Of a stretch of DNA of 64,000 nt, positions 1 to 9,233 are shown one piece after another. The stretch is from Desulfomonilaceae bacterium (GTDB lineage: Bacteria > Desulfobacterota > Desulfomonilia > Desulfomonilales > Desulfomonilaceae), in contig JAVHLK010000016.1 of assembly GCA_031082285.1 (NCBI GenBank), forward strand, positions 1-64,000. Direction: 5' to 3'. The notes under the pieces were generated by a model that was given only the letters and a program-made list of their open reading frames with translations, had not been told where the DNA came from and did not search any database. A program made the translations under genes and the position numbers. Within the stretch, counting starts at the first letter, position 1. Every line of letters begins with the position of its first letter.

Positions 1-57
1 GGACGGACATGTCTCCGTTTCGCGCTGAACCTGTGAAAGCAGAGGGACGGCTGAGTC

Positions 58-1164
58 ATGAAAATCATGCGGACCCCAAGGTCTATGGATCTACTCATCA
101 CGAGTAGGTGCAATCTTCGCTGCACATACTGCAGTCATTTTACCAGCGGAGCGGAGGTGGACGAAGACCTGACCACTGAAGAATGGTTGAAGTTTTTCCG
201 AGAACTGAATCGAGCCATGGTTCTGGAAGTTTGCCTTCAGGGAGGCGAACCGCTTATGCGACCCGACTTCAAGGACCTGATCGACGGCATCGTTCGGAAT
301 GGAATGAGATTCTCGATTCTTTCCAACGGTACCTTGATCACAGATGAGATTGCAAAGTTCCTTGCGTCCACACGCAGATGCAATTATGTGCAGATCTCCA
401 TCGACGGGTCGGTCGCGGAAACCCATGACATCTGCAGAGGTACCGGGAATTTCGATCGGGCCGTCAGAGGTCTCAAGCTTCTGCTGAAACATGACGTGCC
501 GGCCGCGGTCCGGGTCACGATTCATCGGGGAAACGTGACGGACTTGGACAATGTGGCTCGACTTCTGTTGGAGGACTTCGGCCTCCCTTCATTCGGTACC
601 AACTCAGCCTCCCACCTGGGACTGTGCAGAAAGAACGCGGACCAGGTCCAGTTGACGGCCGCGGAACGCGTCATGGCAATGAGGTCTCTTCTGGCTCTTG
701 CCGGCAAATACAACGGTCGCATATCGGCGACCGCAGGCCCTCTCGCGGAGGCCAGGGGATGGCGCGAGATGGAGAGAGCGCGCGAGCAAGGACTCGCCGA
801 ACTTCCTGGCCGAGGATTCCTGACCGGGTGCGGGGGACCGTTCGAACACATGGGCGTCCGAGCCGATGGCGTAATCGTACCATGTGTACAAATGCCGGAT
901 ATGGCGCTCGGCCGAATCCTCAAGGACGACCTTACCGAGATCTGGCAGGATCACCCGGAGCTGAACCGGTTTAGAGATCGTAGAGAGATTCCCCTCTCAT
1001 CATTTGAATTCTGCAAGGGATGCCCGTACGTTCCCTATTGCACGGGGAACTGTCCGGCGCTTTCTTACACGATTGTACACGACGCGTGGCATCCGAGCCC
1101 TGATTCATGCTTCAGGTCTTTTCTGCAAGCAGGAGGTGAGCTGCCGCCTGAAAAAGAACTCTGA
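58..1164 (+). CDS. scmE: Radical SAM/SPASM protein, ScmE-like (PqqE family)
   Basis: 368 aa. The radical SAM CxxxCxxC motif is visible at C18, C22 and C25 (RCNLRCTYC), followed by a GGEP-type motif near residue 62. The C-terminal third carries a SPASM-type cysteine set (CGGP near residue 258, then CKGCPYVPYC and further Cys to about 350) that would hold two auxiliary 4Fe-4S clusters. Enzymes of this kind modify ribosomal peptides (PqqE, AlbA) or tetrapyrroles (AhbC/D, NirJ). The RTPRSMD N-terminus and the tandem pairing with the next gene match my memory of ScmE of the SynChlorMet cassette, whose precursor peptide is unknown; this name is recall, not a search result. ATG 58 follows an AGAGGGACGG ribosome-binding region; an ATG nine bases on is possible. 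The start of the operon is outside the window. Confidence 0.75.
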   Translation: MKIMRTPRSMDLLITSRCNLRCTYCSHFTSGAEVDEDLTTEEWLKFFRELNRAMVLEVCLQGGEPLMRPDFKDLIDGIVRNGMRFSILSNGTLITDEIAKFLASTRRCNYVQISIDGSVAETHDICRGTGNFDRAVRGLKLLLKHDVPAAVRVTIHRGNVTDLDNVARLLLEDFGLPSFGTNSASHLGLCRKNADQVQLTAAERVMAMRSLLALAGKYNGRISATAGPLAEARGWREMERAREQGLAELPGRGFLTGCGGPFEHMGVRADGVIVPCVQMPDMALGRILKDDLTEIWQDHPELNRFRDRREIPLSSFEFCKGCPYVPYCTGNCPALSYTIVHDAWHPSPDSCFRSFLQAGGELPPEKEL

Positions 1165-1189
1165 ATCTCGCCGCACGGAGGAAACCGCC

Positions 1190-2323
1190 ATGAGTAAAGC
1201 CGAACAGAGTGCAAAACGTGAGTATCCATTGGGCACGCTCTATTTTTACCTGACCAAGGGCTGCAACCTGAGATGTCGACACTGCTGGATCACCCCCAAG
1301 TTTCAGGGTGAAGAAGAGACTCATCCATCCCTGCCGCCCGAGTTATTCGGATCCATCATAGAGGAGGCGAAACCTCTGGGACTCTCGTCGGTGAAATTGA
1401 CGGGAGGGGAGCCGCTCATTCATCCGCAGATCACGGAATTGCTGGATTACACAAGGACGGAAAAGATCCCTCTGGTAATGGAGACCAACGGAACGGCCTG
1501 CACGGCCGAAATTGCCCGGTCCATAGCGTCGTGCGAGCGTCCTTTTGTGTCGGTGAGTCTGGACTCCACCGACGCGGCGACCCACGAATGGGTCCGGGGG
1601 GTGAAAGGCTGTTTCGACGCGGCCTTGTCCGGGATCAAGAACCTCGTGGATGCCAAGTTACACCCTCAGATCATCATGACCGTGATGCGCCGAAATGTGA
1701 GTCAGGTGACTCCCATGGTTCGCCTTGCCGAATCCCTCGGCGCGGAGTCGGTGAAATTCAATGTCCTTCAGCCCACGGCGCGAGGAGAGCACCTGCATGA
1801 GACTCAGGAATCGCTCACGATAGAAGAACTGATTGAATTGGGCCGGTGGGTGGACACCGAGTTGAGCAAAACCACTAAGATGCGACTCATATTTGACTAT
1901 CCCATGGCCTTCCGTCCACTCGGGAAGATCTATAGTTCTAGAGCGGACGGTTGCGGAACGTGCGGCGTGCTGGGCATCCTTGGTGTTCTGGGCGACGGAA
2001 CCTACGCGTTGTGCGGTATCGGAGAAACGGTGCCGGAAATGGTGTTCGGTCGCGCGGGGATCGATCGGTTGGAGGACGTCTGGAAGCACAATCCCGTGTT
2101 GCAGGAGATTCGTGAAGGGATGCCGAAGGCATTCAAAGGGATCTGTGCGCGATGCCTCATGAGGCCCCGATGCCTGGGGAGCTGTCTCGCCCAGAATTAC
2201 TATTCCAATCATGACCTTTGGGCCCCGTTCTGGTTTTGCAAAGAAGCTTACGGCAAAGGCCTTTTCCCCGCCACTCGGCTGGCAGGTGAAGGACCGGATG
2301 ACAAGTCCGTCGTTGCGGCATGA
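1190..2323 (+). CDS. scmF: Radical SAM/SPASM protein, ScmF-like (PqqE family)
   Basis: 377 aa. CxxxCxxC is at C25, C29 and C32 (KGCNLRCRHC), GGEP follows near residue 70, and a Cys-rich SPASM tail runs from about residue 260 to 360 (CGTCG, CARCLMRPRC, CLAQNY). ATG 1190 is preceded by CACGGAGGAAACCGCC, a strong Shine-Dalgarno, so the longer frame opening at TTG 1004 inside the previous gene is rejected. The 25-base gap to the preceding radical SAM gene points to one transcript. The pair of dissimilar PqqE-like enzymes is the hallmark I remember for SynChlorMet ScmE/ScmF; a PqqD-like protein, a precursor peptide and other Scm proteins would be expected to the left. Substrate unknown. The next gene is convergent. 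Confidence 0.75.
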   Translation: MSKAEQSAKREYPLGTLYFYLTKGCNLRCRHCWITPKFQGEEETHPSLPPELFGSIIEEAKPLGLSSVKLTGGEPLIHPQITELLDYTRTEKIPLVMETNGTACTAEIARSIASCERPFVSVSLDSTDAATHEWVRGVKGCFDAALSGIKNLVDAKLHPQIIMTVMRRNVSQVTPMVRLAESLGAESVKFNVLQPTARGEHLHETQESLTIEELIELGRWVDTELSKTTKMRLIFDYPMAFRPLGKIYSSRADGCGTCGVLGILGVLGDGTYALCGIGETVPEMVFGRAGIDRLEDVWKHNPVLQEIREGMPKAFKGICARCLMRPRCLGSCLAQNYYSNHDLWAPFWFCKEAYGKGLFPATRLAGEGPDDKSVVAA

Positions 2324-2397
2324 GAGGCACGACAGGTGGGCAGCTGTTCCGCCCGTTGCTCGGTGAATTCTTGAAGGGCATACCCATTCTCAGAGCC

Positions 2398-3483
2398 TTA
2401 CCCGATGCGGGCCCTCTTCGCAGCATCAAGGAAGACTTGTTCGGTCATCCGTGCCATCGTCTCAATGGAGAATTCGGCGGCCGCCTTTTCTCGCGCCCGC
2501 GAGCCCATTGCCCGGCACTTTTCATCATCGGACAAGACCTTGATCATGGCTTCAGCAAGCGCCTCGGCATTCTGCGGTTCAACCATGAAGCCTGTTTCGT
2601 AATCTCTGACCAGTTCCGGCACTCCATCGACCCGAGTGGATACGATGGGGAGGCCGCAGGCCATCGCTTCGATTACCACATTGGGCGACCCTTCGAACAC
2701 CGAGGGAAGGACAAATGCCCATGACTTCTGAAGGTACCGCCTGATGTCTTTGGTACCGTTCAGTACCTGTACGCGAGATCCCAGGGAATGGGATCGGACG
2801 AACTCATCAATCGCCGGCCGGAGGTCGCCATTCCCCACCATGACCAACCTGGCCTGAGGCAGATCGTCCACGACCAGCCTGAAGGCCTTCAAGAGGGTGA
2901 GCGGATCCTTCTGTTCAACCAGACGACCGACATAGATCAGCGACGGGTGAGTCGACCGCTGTGGAAGATCCGGGGTAAAGTAGTCCGTATCGACCCCGTT
3001 GGGAATCACGTCAATCCGATTCCGATCGACCGCGAAATCCTTCGCCAGGAGATCCCGAAGGGATTCCGCGTTGACCACCATGCGGTCGCACAATCGCCAG
3101 AGCCACCTGTCGTACTGACCGGCAACCCTGTTGCGAAGACTCGCGATAACCACGGGAACGCGGGTCAGGGTTCCGAAGATCCTTCCCCATATGTTGGGAA
3201 CCACCGTCAGCGTGTAGAGGATCTGAGGTCGTGAAGAAACGAGATGCAACAGCAAGCGGTAGACGGCCGTCGGGCCGGGATAGGGTCCCTCGGTGAACCG
3301 CACGATCTTGGTGCCGGTCGCTTCCGCAAGGGGAACCATGTCGTCACCGCCTCGGAGAACCCACAACTCGGGGTCGAAGCGGGTTCGGTCCAAATGCTTC
3401 AGGAGATTAATCGCGTATCTCTGCGTACCGCCGAATTCCAAATCTTGCAGCAGCAGTGCCAAACGAATTCGCGTACTGGTCAT
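2398..3483 (-). CDS. Glycosyltransferase family 4
   Basis: 361 aa GT-B fold enzyme that should transfer a sugar from a nucleotide-sugar donor to a glycan or lipid acceptor at the cytoplasmic membrane. Seen: N-terminal acceptor domain opening with a GGTQRYAINL segment, the NGVDTDYF motif in mid-protein, YVGRLVEQKD at the start of the donor domain, and the EGSPNVVIE acidic pair (E-x7-E) typical of GT4, then GVPELV. I chose ATG 3483 because the family N-terminus begins there; 77 extra codons of open frame upstream look non-coding. It is isolated: convergent with the radical SAM pair and separated from the sigma54 regulator behind it by 336 bases. Role could be polysaccharide or LPS decoration; the specific sugar cannot be read from the sequence. 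Confidence 0.85.
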   Translation of the reverse strand: MTSTRIRLALLLQDLEFGGTQRYAINLLKHLDRTRFDPELWVLRGGDDMVPLAEATGTKIVRFTEGPYPGPTAVYRLLLHLVSSRPQILYTLTVVPNIWGRIFGTLTRVPVVIASLRNRVAGQYDRWLWRLCDRMVVNAESLRDLLAKDFAVDRNRIDVIPNGVDTDYFTPDLPQRSTHPSLIYVGRLVEQKDPLTLLKAFRLVVDDLPQARLVMVGNGDLRPAIDEFVRSHSLGSRVQVLNGTKDIRRYLQKSWAFVLPSVFEGSPNVVIEAMACGLPIVSTRVDGVPELVRDYETGFMVEPQNAEALAEAMIKVLSDDEKCRAMGSRAREKAAAEFSIETMARMTEQVFLDAAKRARIG

Positions 3484-3819
3484 TGTATTGTTCCGGCCAC
3501 AGGAAACGACTGCAACCCAATCGGATTCCGGGCATGTCCCGATCCGTTTCCACACGGATTCCGTGCAGCGAATAGAGGTACCATACCGTGCCGGGGAAAT
3601 CAACGGGAGCTTGGACGGCATCCATAGGCTCACGCGGAGCGGCCTCTCTTTCTCGGAAATATTGGCGGGTCCCCGCGCGGAACACGGGACGAAGAAATCG
3701 CGGCACGCGGACAACGAGATTGCCGTGTCGTTACTGCCGGGCCGTCACACGTACACGGCCGATCCCCCCATGGGATGGTGTGAATACCTACCCTACTCAA
3801 GACACTTTCACGGCATTGG
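3484..3819. other. Intergenic gap, nothing recognised
   Basis: This 336-base gap lies between the end of the sigma54 activator and the start of the glycosyltransferase, both read leftwards. The open frame that continues upstream of the glycosyltransferase ATG has no family similarity that I recognise. No clear hairpin with a T-run was found. Confidence 0.4.
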
Positions 3820-6159
3820 TTATTCCTCAAGAGGGTCATTGCCGTCCCGACGCTCGACCGGCCCGGCGGCCTCAATCTGACGCCTGAGGATGTGGCGAGT
3901 AATGCCCAGGAGGCGTGCAGTTTCGGTTTTCTTGCCGCCGGTGCGTGCCAGGGCCTCTTGAATTACCGCCCGTTTGAGACTCTTCACAAGTTCCGTAAAC
4001 GGCAACTCGGGCGGGAAACCCGTCTGCCACGACCAGGCAGGCGCTTTATCGGGACTCTCCGAGAGGGAGTCGAAATGCAAGGGTCCCGTCCCGGAGACGA
4101 TCAACACCCGCTCGAGCACGTTCCGAAGTTCGCGCACGTTTCCGGGCCACGAGTACTGAGCAAGCCGAACCATATTCGACGGATCGATCTCCGGACACTC
4201 GGTTAATTGCAGCTCGAACGCGATTCTCGTGAGGATTTCGTTCACCAGGATGGGAATGTCTTCCAGCCTCTCCCGAAGTGGAGGAACTCGGATGCGCAGG
4301 ACGTTCAACCGATAGAACAGGTCCACTCGGAATCGGCCTTTCGCGACCTCTTTCTCCAGATCGCGGTTGGTTGCGGCCAGAAGTCGAGCGTTGACGGTAG
4401 TACACTTCTCTCCGCCCACTCGTGTGAATGTCTTGGTGTCCATGAATGAGAGAAGTTTGGCCTGCATACCCGGCGAGAGCTCTCCGATCTCATTCAGTAG
4501 GAGCGTGCCGCCCTCGGCCAGCTCGAGCAATCCCCTCTTGGCACGGTTTGCTCCGGTAAAAGCGCCGGCCTCATGGCCGAACAACTCGGATTCAGCCAAG
4601 TCAGGCGGCAATGCCGCGCAGTTGATGGCATAGAACGGACCGCTGCCTCTCTTGGATCGTTCGTGAATATAGCGAGCCAGAAAGTCTTTGCCGCTTCCGC
4701 TTTCGCCGGTAATCAGTGTCGTAGTGTCGCTTTGAGCAGCAGACAATGCTTGGTCCAGGGCTTTCTTCATAGCCGGCGCGGGATAGTCGGGCTCGTCCGA
4801 ACGGGGTGCCGCCTGGGTCTCTCTTCGTTCCGTGATGTTGCGCGAAATACCGCAAATCCCAATGATGGTGCCGCATGCGTCCTGCATCGGAGCTCTGACG
4901 TCCAAGAACGTGGTGGGAGATCCCTTGACGAGCCTTGTGTGTTCTTCTTCTATAAACTCCCCTTTCAGCACTCTCTCGTCAACGGCCTTGAGGTGTTCCC
5001 CGGCTGCTGGACCAAACAGATCGAAGTCCGTCTTGCCGATGATTGCGGAGGACGGAATCGACAAGAGTTGTTCCGTCGCGGGATTCACAAGCGTGTAATG
5101 CAAGGATGCATTCTTTATGAAGACGCAATCGATTGCCGTGTCGAAGATGGCTCGGAAGCGTTGTTCACTGATGGTCAGCGCTTCCTGGGCACGCGTTCTC
5201 TCCGTGACCTCGCGACGGAGCTGCTCGTTGGATTCCGCCAGTTCAGCCGTACGTTCCGCAACCCGTTTCTCCAAATTTTGCTTGGCTTTTTCAAGGGCTT
5301 CTTGAGTCCGTTTGAGATCCGTAATATCCAGACCTACCCCTCGGAGACCTACGATCCGACGATCTCGGACGATCGGTGTGGCATACAGCATCACAGGCAG
5401 CGTTGAACCGTCTTTCCTGAGCGAAGTGTATTCATTGCCTGCAAGAGATTCCCCTGCAAAGACTTTGTCGATATCTCGTGAAAATCGGGCTCGATGTTCG
5501 GGAATCACGCCGTACAGGGGGGTTCCTTCGTCGGCAATCTCCTCAACTCGGTACCCGATCGTCTCCAGGCCGCATCTATTCACAAAAGTGAACTTCTTTC
5601 TCAAATCAATCTCGAACACTATCCCTGGAAGAAGTTCGGCAAGGTGACGGTACTTTTCTTCACTCTCCTTGAGGGCCTGCTGTGCTCGTATTCGTTCGCT
5701 CACGTCTCTGAACGTAACTAATAGTGCTTCGCCGCTCTCCCATGGGATCAGCGTGGCCGTGAGCTCGGCCGGAAAGAGCGAACCGTCGGACCGCACAAGA
5801 TGTTGCCCCTCTAATACCGAATCGTACACGGTTATTCGGTCCAGGAATTCCTCTCGAGGCGTCTCGGGTTCAGGCGGATAGAGAACTGAGTAATGCTCCC
5901 CCACCAGGTCTTCCTTATTGTACTTCAAGACCCGTTCGACCGCTTTGTTGGCCATTATGATGACGCCCGACTCCACGTGAAGGATTAATTGAATGTCGGG
6001 CGAGCCGAGAAAAATCGTTGAGAAGGCGTCGTCCGCACCGGATCGCCCGGCCGCCCGAAGCCCGTCTCTCGCCACTTGCGCTTCCAGCTCCGCCACTCTT
6101 CTTCGCAGTCGAGATAATTCTCGCCTTTCCGCCTGATGATCTTGTTCGCGCTCGTTCAT
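3820..6159 (-). CDS. Triple-PAS sigma54-dependent activator
   Basis: 779 aa. Order: short coiled coil (about 1-40), three PAS domains (roughly 45-160, 175-285, 345-465) with a coiled coil before the third, a sigma54 AAA+ domain (about 480-705) and a Fis-type helix-turn-helix (about 735-765). Walker A is GESGSGKD, the sigma54-contacting GAFTGA loop is intact, and Walker B reads LLLNEIGEL with Asn where Asp is usual. The arginine-rich PPLRER and WPGNVREL motifs are present. It should sense a signal through PAS and open sigma54 promoters. ATG 6159 is preceded by AAAGGG; a GTG at 6219 in frame lacks a ribosome site. The two paralogues at 9.2 and 59 kb share the last PAS, the AAA+ domain and the same Walker changes. 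No cognate kinase domain is fused. Confidence 0.85.
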   Translation of the reverse strand: MNEREQDHQAERRELSRLRRRVAELEAQVARDGLRAAGRSGADDAFSTIFLGSPDIQLILHVESGVIIMANKAVERVLKYNKEDLVGEHYSVLYPPEPETPREEFLDRITVYDSVLEGQHLVRSDGSLFPAELTATLIPWESGEALLVTFRDVSERIRAQQALKESEEKYRHLAELLPGIVFEIDLRKKFTFVNRCGLETIGYRVEEIADEGTPLYGVIPEHRARFSRDIDKVFAGESLAGNEYTSLRKDGSTLPVMLYATPIVRDRRIVGLRGVGLDITDLKRTQEALEKAKQNLEKRVAERTAELAESNEQLRREVTERTRAQEALTISEQRFRAIFDTAIDCVFIKNASLHYTLVNPATEQLLSIPSSAIIGKTDFDLFGPAAGEHLKAVDERVLKGEFIEEEHTRLVKGSPTTFLDVRAPMQDACGTIIGICGISRNITERRETQAAPRSDEPDYPAPAMKKALDQALSAAQSDTTTLITGESGSGKDFLARYIHERSKRGSGPFYAINCAALPPDLAESELFGHEAGAFTGANRAKRGLLELAEGGTLLLNEIGELSPGMQAKLLSFMDTKTFTRVGGEKCTTVNARLLAATNRDLEKEVAKGRFRVDLFYRLNVLRIRVPPLRERLEDIPILVNEILTRIAFELQLTECPEIDPSNMVRLAQYSWPGNVRELRNVLERVLIVSGTGPLHFDSLSESPDKAPAWSWQTGFPPELPFTELVKSLKRAVIQEALARTGGKKTETARLLGITRHILRRQIEAAGPVERRDGNDPLEE

Positions 6160-6226
6160 GAGATATTGCCCTTTGATCCTCGGTACAAGCGATCTCTCCG
6201 AATCCACTTCCAATTTCACGGTACAG

Positions 6227-6256
6227 ATGATAATTGGGGCACCGCTCGTACGTCAA
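6227..6256 (-). promoter_or_regulatory. Candidate sigma70 promoter for the triple-PAS activator
   Basis: On the minus strand TTGACG (6251-6256) and TATCAT (6227-6232) are separated by 18 bases. Transcription would begin near 6220, giving a leader of about 60 bases to ATG 6159. Read by eye only. Confidence 0.45.
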
Positions 6257-6892
6257 TGGTGTCTAAGTGCTCCGTTTCATAAGTACGGTCGCATTTACAT
6301 GCACCGTCTCCCCGGCGCAGGCCTATCCTGCGTTCCGCGGGACGGAGTCTCAAACCGCTCTCGTGGGAATCCCGCGTTCTGCGCGGGATGCCCGTCATCT
6401 TCTGTGCCTCTGTGCCGGTGTCCGCTCCGAGAGCGCCCCGCATCCCGCGCAGAACACGGAACGTGATGCGACCGAGCTTCTGCGGAAATACGTGACCGTA
6501 TTCAGGAAATCCTATACCATGGTATTGGAAGGGTCCACTGGGGAGAAATCTGGAAATTTTGCTCCGTCTCATGCTACAGTTAAATTGGTTCTCGGTACCT
6601 GCAGCGAAGAGCCTGCAACCTGCACCGGTTGCGCGGGCATGCTGCCTGTGAAGGCAGCAGTGACGGAAGGGTTTGATGGTAACATCGTGACGGTCAACAT
6701 CATGAGCGGCCGGAAGAATCCGAGCCTGTCCGAACAGTCGGCCCAACCGGGACCACCAGATGGGCTTTGTTTCGACGGCAGTGGCTGGGCACGTTTTCAC
6801 CACGTCCGTCCGGTGTCGCCCGGATGCAAAGGCTCGACTTCCGGATCTCGTTGGGCCGTAAATGAATACCGTCCGAGCACGGAAGGTGACTG
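6257..6892. other. Divergent intergenic region with repeats, no gene supported
   Basis: About 640 bases between the divergent sigma54 activator and the GAF/PAS kinase. Open frames exist on both strands (up to 260 codons), but they run across the inverted repeats, lack good ribosome sites and resemble no family. The left half is the repeat mosaic; the right half should carry the promoter of the kinase operon, which I could not place. Confidence 0.45.
6284..6455. repeat. Mosaic of intergenic repeat modules, copy 1
   Basis: Contains TACGGTCGCATTTACA (6284-6299), identical to 61384-61399; GTCTCCCCGGCGC (6306-6318), found inverted at 61401-61413; a 22-base block from 6347 that recurs at 61662 with one mismatch; and TCCCGCGTTCTGCGCGGGA (6370-6388), itself a hairpin, which recurs at 34211 with one mismatch. 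Bases 6376-6390 and 6441-6455 form a perfect 15-bp inverted repeat. Confidence 0.75.
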
Positions 6893-8890
6893 TTGAAGGA
6901 CACTCCTTCGGCACATGAAAGACTCCGGAACCTCGCCCAGGACCTGAGTTCGGCTCGCAGCACTCGGGAAGTCCTGGAGCTGTCCTTTGACGCAGCAATG
7001 GAGATCTTGAGAGCGGATTGCGGCTGGGTCTGCTTGGCTTCGGACGAGACCGGTTCCTGGGAGTTGACGTGCCGGCGAGGCCTGTGGAGGAAATACCCTG
7101 AAGAAGTGCTGCGTGGGACGATCAAACACCTGCAAAGGGAATTCGCGCGAAACCCCGACCCGGTCCATGTCCTCAGCGGACGCAAGAGCCCGATACTCAA
7201 TGATGTCATGAGAAGAGCCGGGGCGGCAAGTTGGGGAGCCGTTCCACTCAAAAGAGACGGCCTCACTATCGGTTGCATGGTCGTGTCGTCGGGATCGAAG
7301 AATACTATCTCTCCATCTCGCAAGCAGGCGCTGGAAGTCATTGCCTGGCAAACCGGCTGTGCGCTTGCCCGCGTCAGGGCCGAGGAACAATTGGGAGGGA
7401 GCGATAGGGAAGTCCCAGGGGAACCGGATGGTCAGGGTGAATTGGTGTGCAGGTACTTGCCCGATGGAACCCTCATCTTTGTGAACGATGCGTACTGCCG
7501 TTTTTTTGGGAGGATGCGGGAAGATCTTGTCGGCTCGAGCTTTTTTCGCGGCCTGGATGAACGGGATCGTGAACTGGTGACACATCGCATTGATCAGCTC
7601 GTTCCGGAAAACCCGGAGGATGTTCTTGAGGTGCAGGTACCCTCCCCTTCCGGAGACCTCAGATGGGTCAGGTGGACCCGACGGGCGATTTTTGACGGTG
7701 ACGGCAGGGTGATCGAGTTTCGATCGACGGGCAGCGACATCACGGAGCGAGTGACCATACTCAGGGCCTTGGAGGAGAGCGAAAGGCGCTATCGTACACT
7801 GGTGGAGACGGCGAGAGACGTTATTTTCACGCTGGATATGGATTTCAGGTTTACGTATGTCAGTCCGGCGGTCACGTCCGTACTGGGATATCGTGTGCAG
7901 GAATTGGATTCGACGAATGTTCCGGATACGTTGACCGAGTCGTCTCGTAAGCGATTCCTGCAGGCATACGGGGATTTGCGTGCGGCGGAGCACGCAAGTC
8001 CGGGACGATCTTTTTCGAGGACGGAACAGATCGAACAGTACCACAAGGATGGGCGGGGCGTATGGACCGAAGCGACAATAACTTTTCTACGTGATGGAGA
8101 AGACAAGCCGAACGGAATCTTGATGATTTCTCGAGATATCACCCACCGAAGACACGTCGAACAGATGAAGAGCGATTTTGTCACGACCGCGGCACACGAA
8201 TTGCGAACTCCTCTCACTTCCATTCTCGGTTTTTCGGAGTTGCTGTTGTTCAAGAACGACGTAACCCCTCCGGAGAGTTCCAGGTACCTGGAGTACATTC
8301 GGAAAAATGCTGAGAGAATGGCCGATATCATCGGCGATCTTCTGGACATATCAAGAATAGAAAGTGGAGAAGGCGTGCCGACGACACCCCAAGTAGTGGA
8401 TCTTCTTGAAACGATTGAGCAAATGGCTGAGTTCTACAGGCAGTCGTCCTCGCTGCACCGAATTGAGGCGACTCTGCCGGCGGGTCCCATTGAGGTGCGT
8501 GCAGACAACGACAAGATAACAAAGTTGTTTCGGAACCTTTTTGACAATGCATTGAGATATTCCCCTGCGGGGGGGCTGATCAGTTTGACCTGTGAGTCTT
8601 TTCCCGAGCATTATTTGTTCTCTATTCAGGATGAAGGCATAGGAATGGATCCTGGACAGGCCAAGAGAGTGTTCGACCCGTTCTATCGTGTCGATGCCTC
8701 CGACACGGCGGTTTCCGGCACCGGACTCGGACTGACCGCAGCCCGAAACGTCGTAGAGGCCCTGGGCGGACGGATTTGGATGAATAGCGAGAAGGGCCGA
8801 GGCACCATGGTGGAGTTCACGCTGCCGATGCGACAACCAACGGATTGTGAGGAAGGAAGCGACCATGAAGAAGATCCTCGTTGTGGATGA
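6893..8890 (+). CDS. Sensor histidine kinase, GAF-PAS-PAS-HisKA-HATPase
   Basis: 665 aa soluble kinase. A GAF-like domain covers about 15-165, two PAS domains about 175-285 and 300-415, then HisKA with the phospho-accepting H435 in AAHELRTPLTS, and a HATPase domain with N-box (LFDNALRYSP), G1 (DEGIGMD), F-box (FDPFYRVD) and G2 (GTGLGL). It should autophosphorylate in response to a cytosolic signal and pass phosphate to the receiver encoded directly downstream. The start is TTG 6893, supported by GGAAGG six bases upstream; no better ATG is near. The last 26 bases overlap the receiver gene, which implies translational coupling. No transmembrane segment is visible, so the ligand is probably internal (redox or small molecule). 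Confidence 0.9.
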   Translation: MKDTPSAHERLRNLAQDLSSARSTREVLELSFDAAMEILRADCGWVCLASDETGSWELTCRRGLWRKYPEEVLRGTIKHLQREFARNPDPVHVLSGRKSPILNDVMRRAGAASWGAVPLKRDGLTIGCMVVSSGSKNTISPSRKQALEVIAWQTGCALARVRAEEQLGGSDREVPGEPDGQGELVCRYLPDGTLIFVNDAYCRFFGRMREDLVGSSFFRGLDERDRELVTHRIDQLVPENPEDVLEVQVPSPSGDLRWVRWTRRAIFDGDGRVIEFRSTGSDITERVTILRALEESERRYRTLVETARDVIFTLDMDFRFTYVSPAVTSVLGYRVQELDSTNVPDTLTESSRKRFLQAYGDLRAAEHASPGRSFSRTEQIEQYHKDGRGVWTEATITFLRDGEDKPNGILMISRDITHRRHVEQMKSDFVTTAAHELRTPLTSILGFSELLLFKNDVTPPESSRYLEYIRKNAERMADIIGDLLDISRIESGEGVPTTPQVVDLLETIEQMAEFYRQSSSLHRIEATLPAGPIEVRADNDKITKLFRNLFDNALRYSPAGGLISLTCESFPEHYLFSIQDEGIGMDPGQAKRVFDPFYRVDASDTAVSGTGLGLTAARNVVEALGGRIWMNSEKGRGTMVEFTLPMRQPTDCEEGSDHEEDPRCG

Positions 8891-9230
8891 TATGAGCGAG
8901 CTGAGAGAACTTGTGGCCAAGACCCTTGCCAGAGACGATTGCAGAGTCCTTGAAGCCGAGAGCGGCGAACAGGCCCTTCGTCTTGCACGCGATGAGAAGC
9001 CGGATTTGATCATGATGGACATCATGATGCCGGGAACCATTGACGGACTTGAAGCGACCAGAATCTTGAGGAACGATCCGCTGACCAAGGGATGTAAGAT
9101 AATCATGCTCACGGCCAAGGGGCAGGCCGCAGACATCACCAAAGGCATTGACGCGGGTGCCGACGACTATTTCGTGAAACCGTTCAGTCCGCTGGAACTG
9201 ATGAGAAAAGTGGACGAGATTCTGGGGTGA
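8865..9230 (+). CDS. Single-domain response regulator (CheY-like receiver)
   Basis: 121 aa, a receiver domain and nothing else. The acidic pair is near the start (VVDDMSE), the phospho-accepting Asp is in LIMMDIMMPG, the Thr/Ser switch is in IIMLTAKG and the conserved Lys in FVKPFS. ATG 8865 follows GGAAGG by eight bases; a GTG 18 bases earlier is less likely. The gene overlaps the kinase by 26 bases and ends three bases before the sigma54 activator, so the three are one operon. A stand-alone receiver lacks an output, so it probably relays phosphate or acts by protein contact, perhaps on the following activator. Confidence 0.9.
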   Translation: MKKILVVDDMSELRELVAKTLARDDCRVLEAESGEQALRLARDEKPDLIMMDIMMPGTIDGLEATRILRNDPLTKGCKIIMLTAKGQAADITKGIDAGADDYFVKPFSPLELMRKVDEILG

Positions 9231-9233
9231 TGC

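Noticed and set aside
1-57. Tail of a gene upstream of the first radical SAM protein
   Set aside because: Two frames end at 28 and 36, but too few residues are visible to tell which, if any, is real.
6267-6896. Open frame of 209 codons (+) and 260 codons (-, 6216-6998) in the gap before the kinase operon
   Set aside because: They run through inverted repeats, have no ribosome site and resemble no family.
6797-8044. 415-codon open frame opposite the GAF/PAS kinase
   Set aside because: Antisense shadow; the plus strand codes for an unmistakable kinase.
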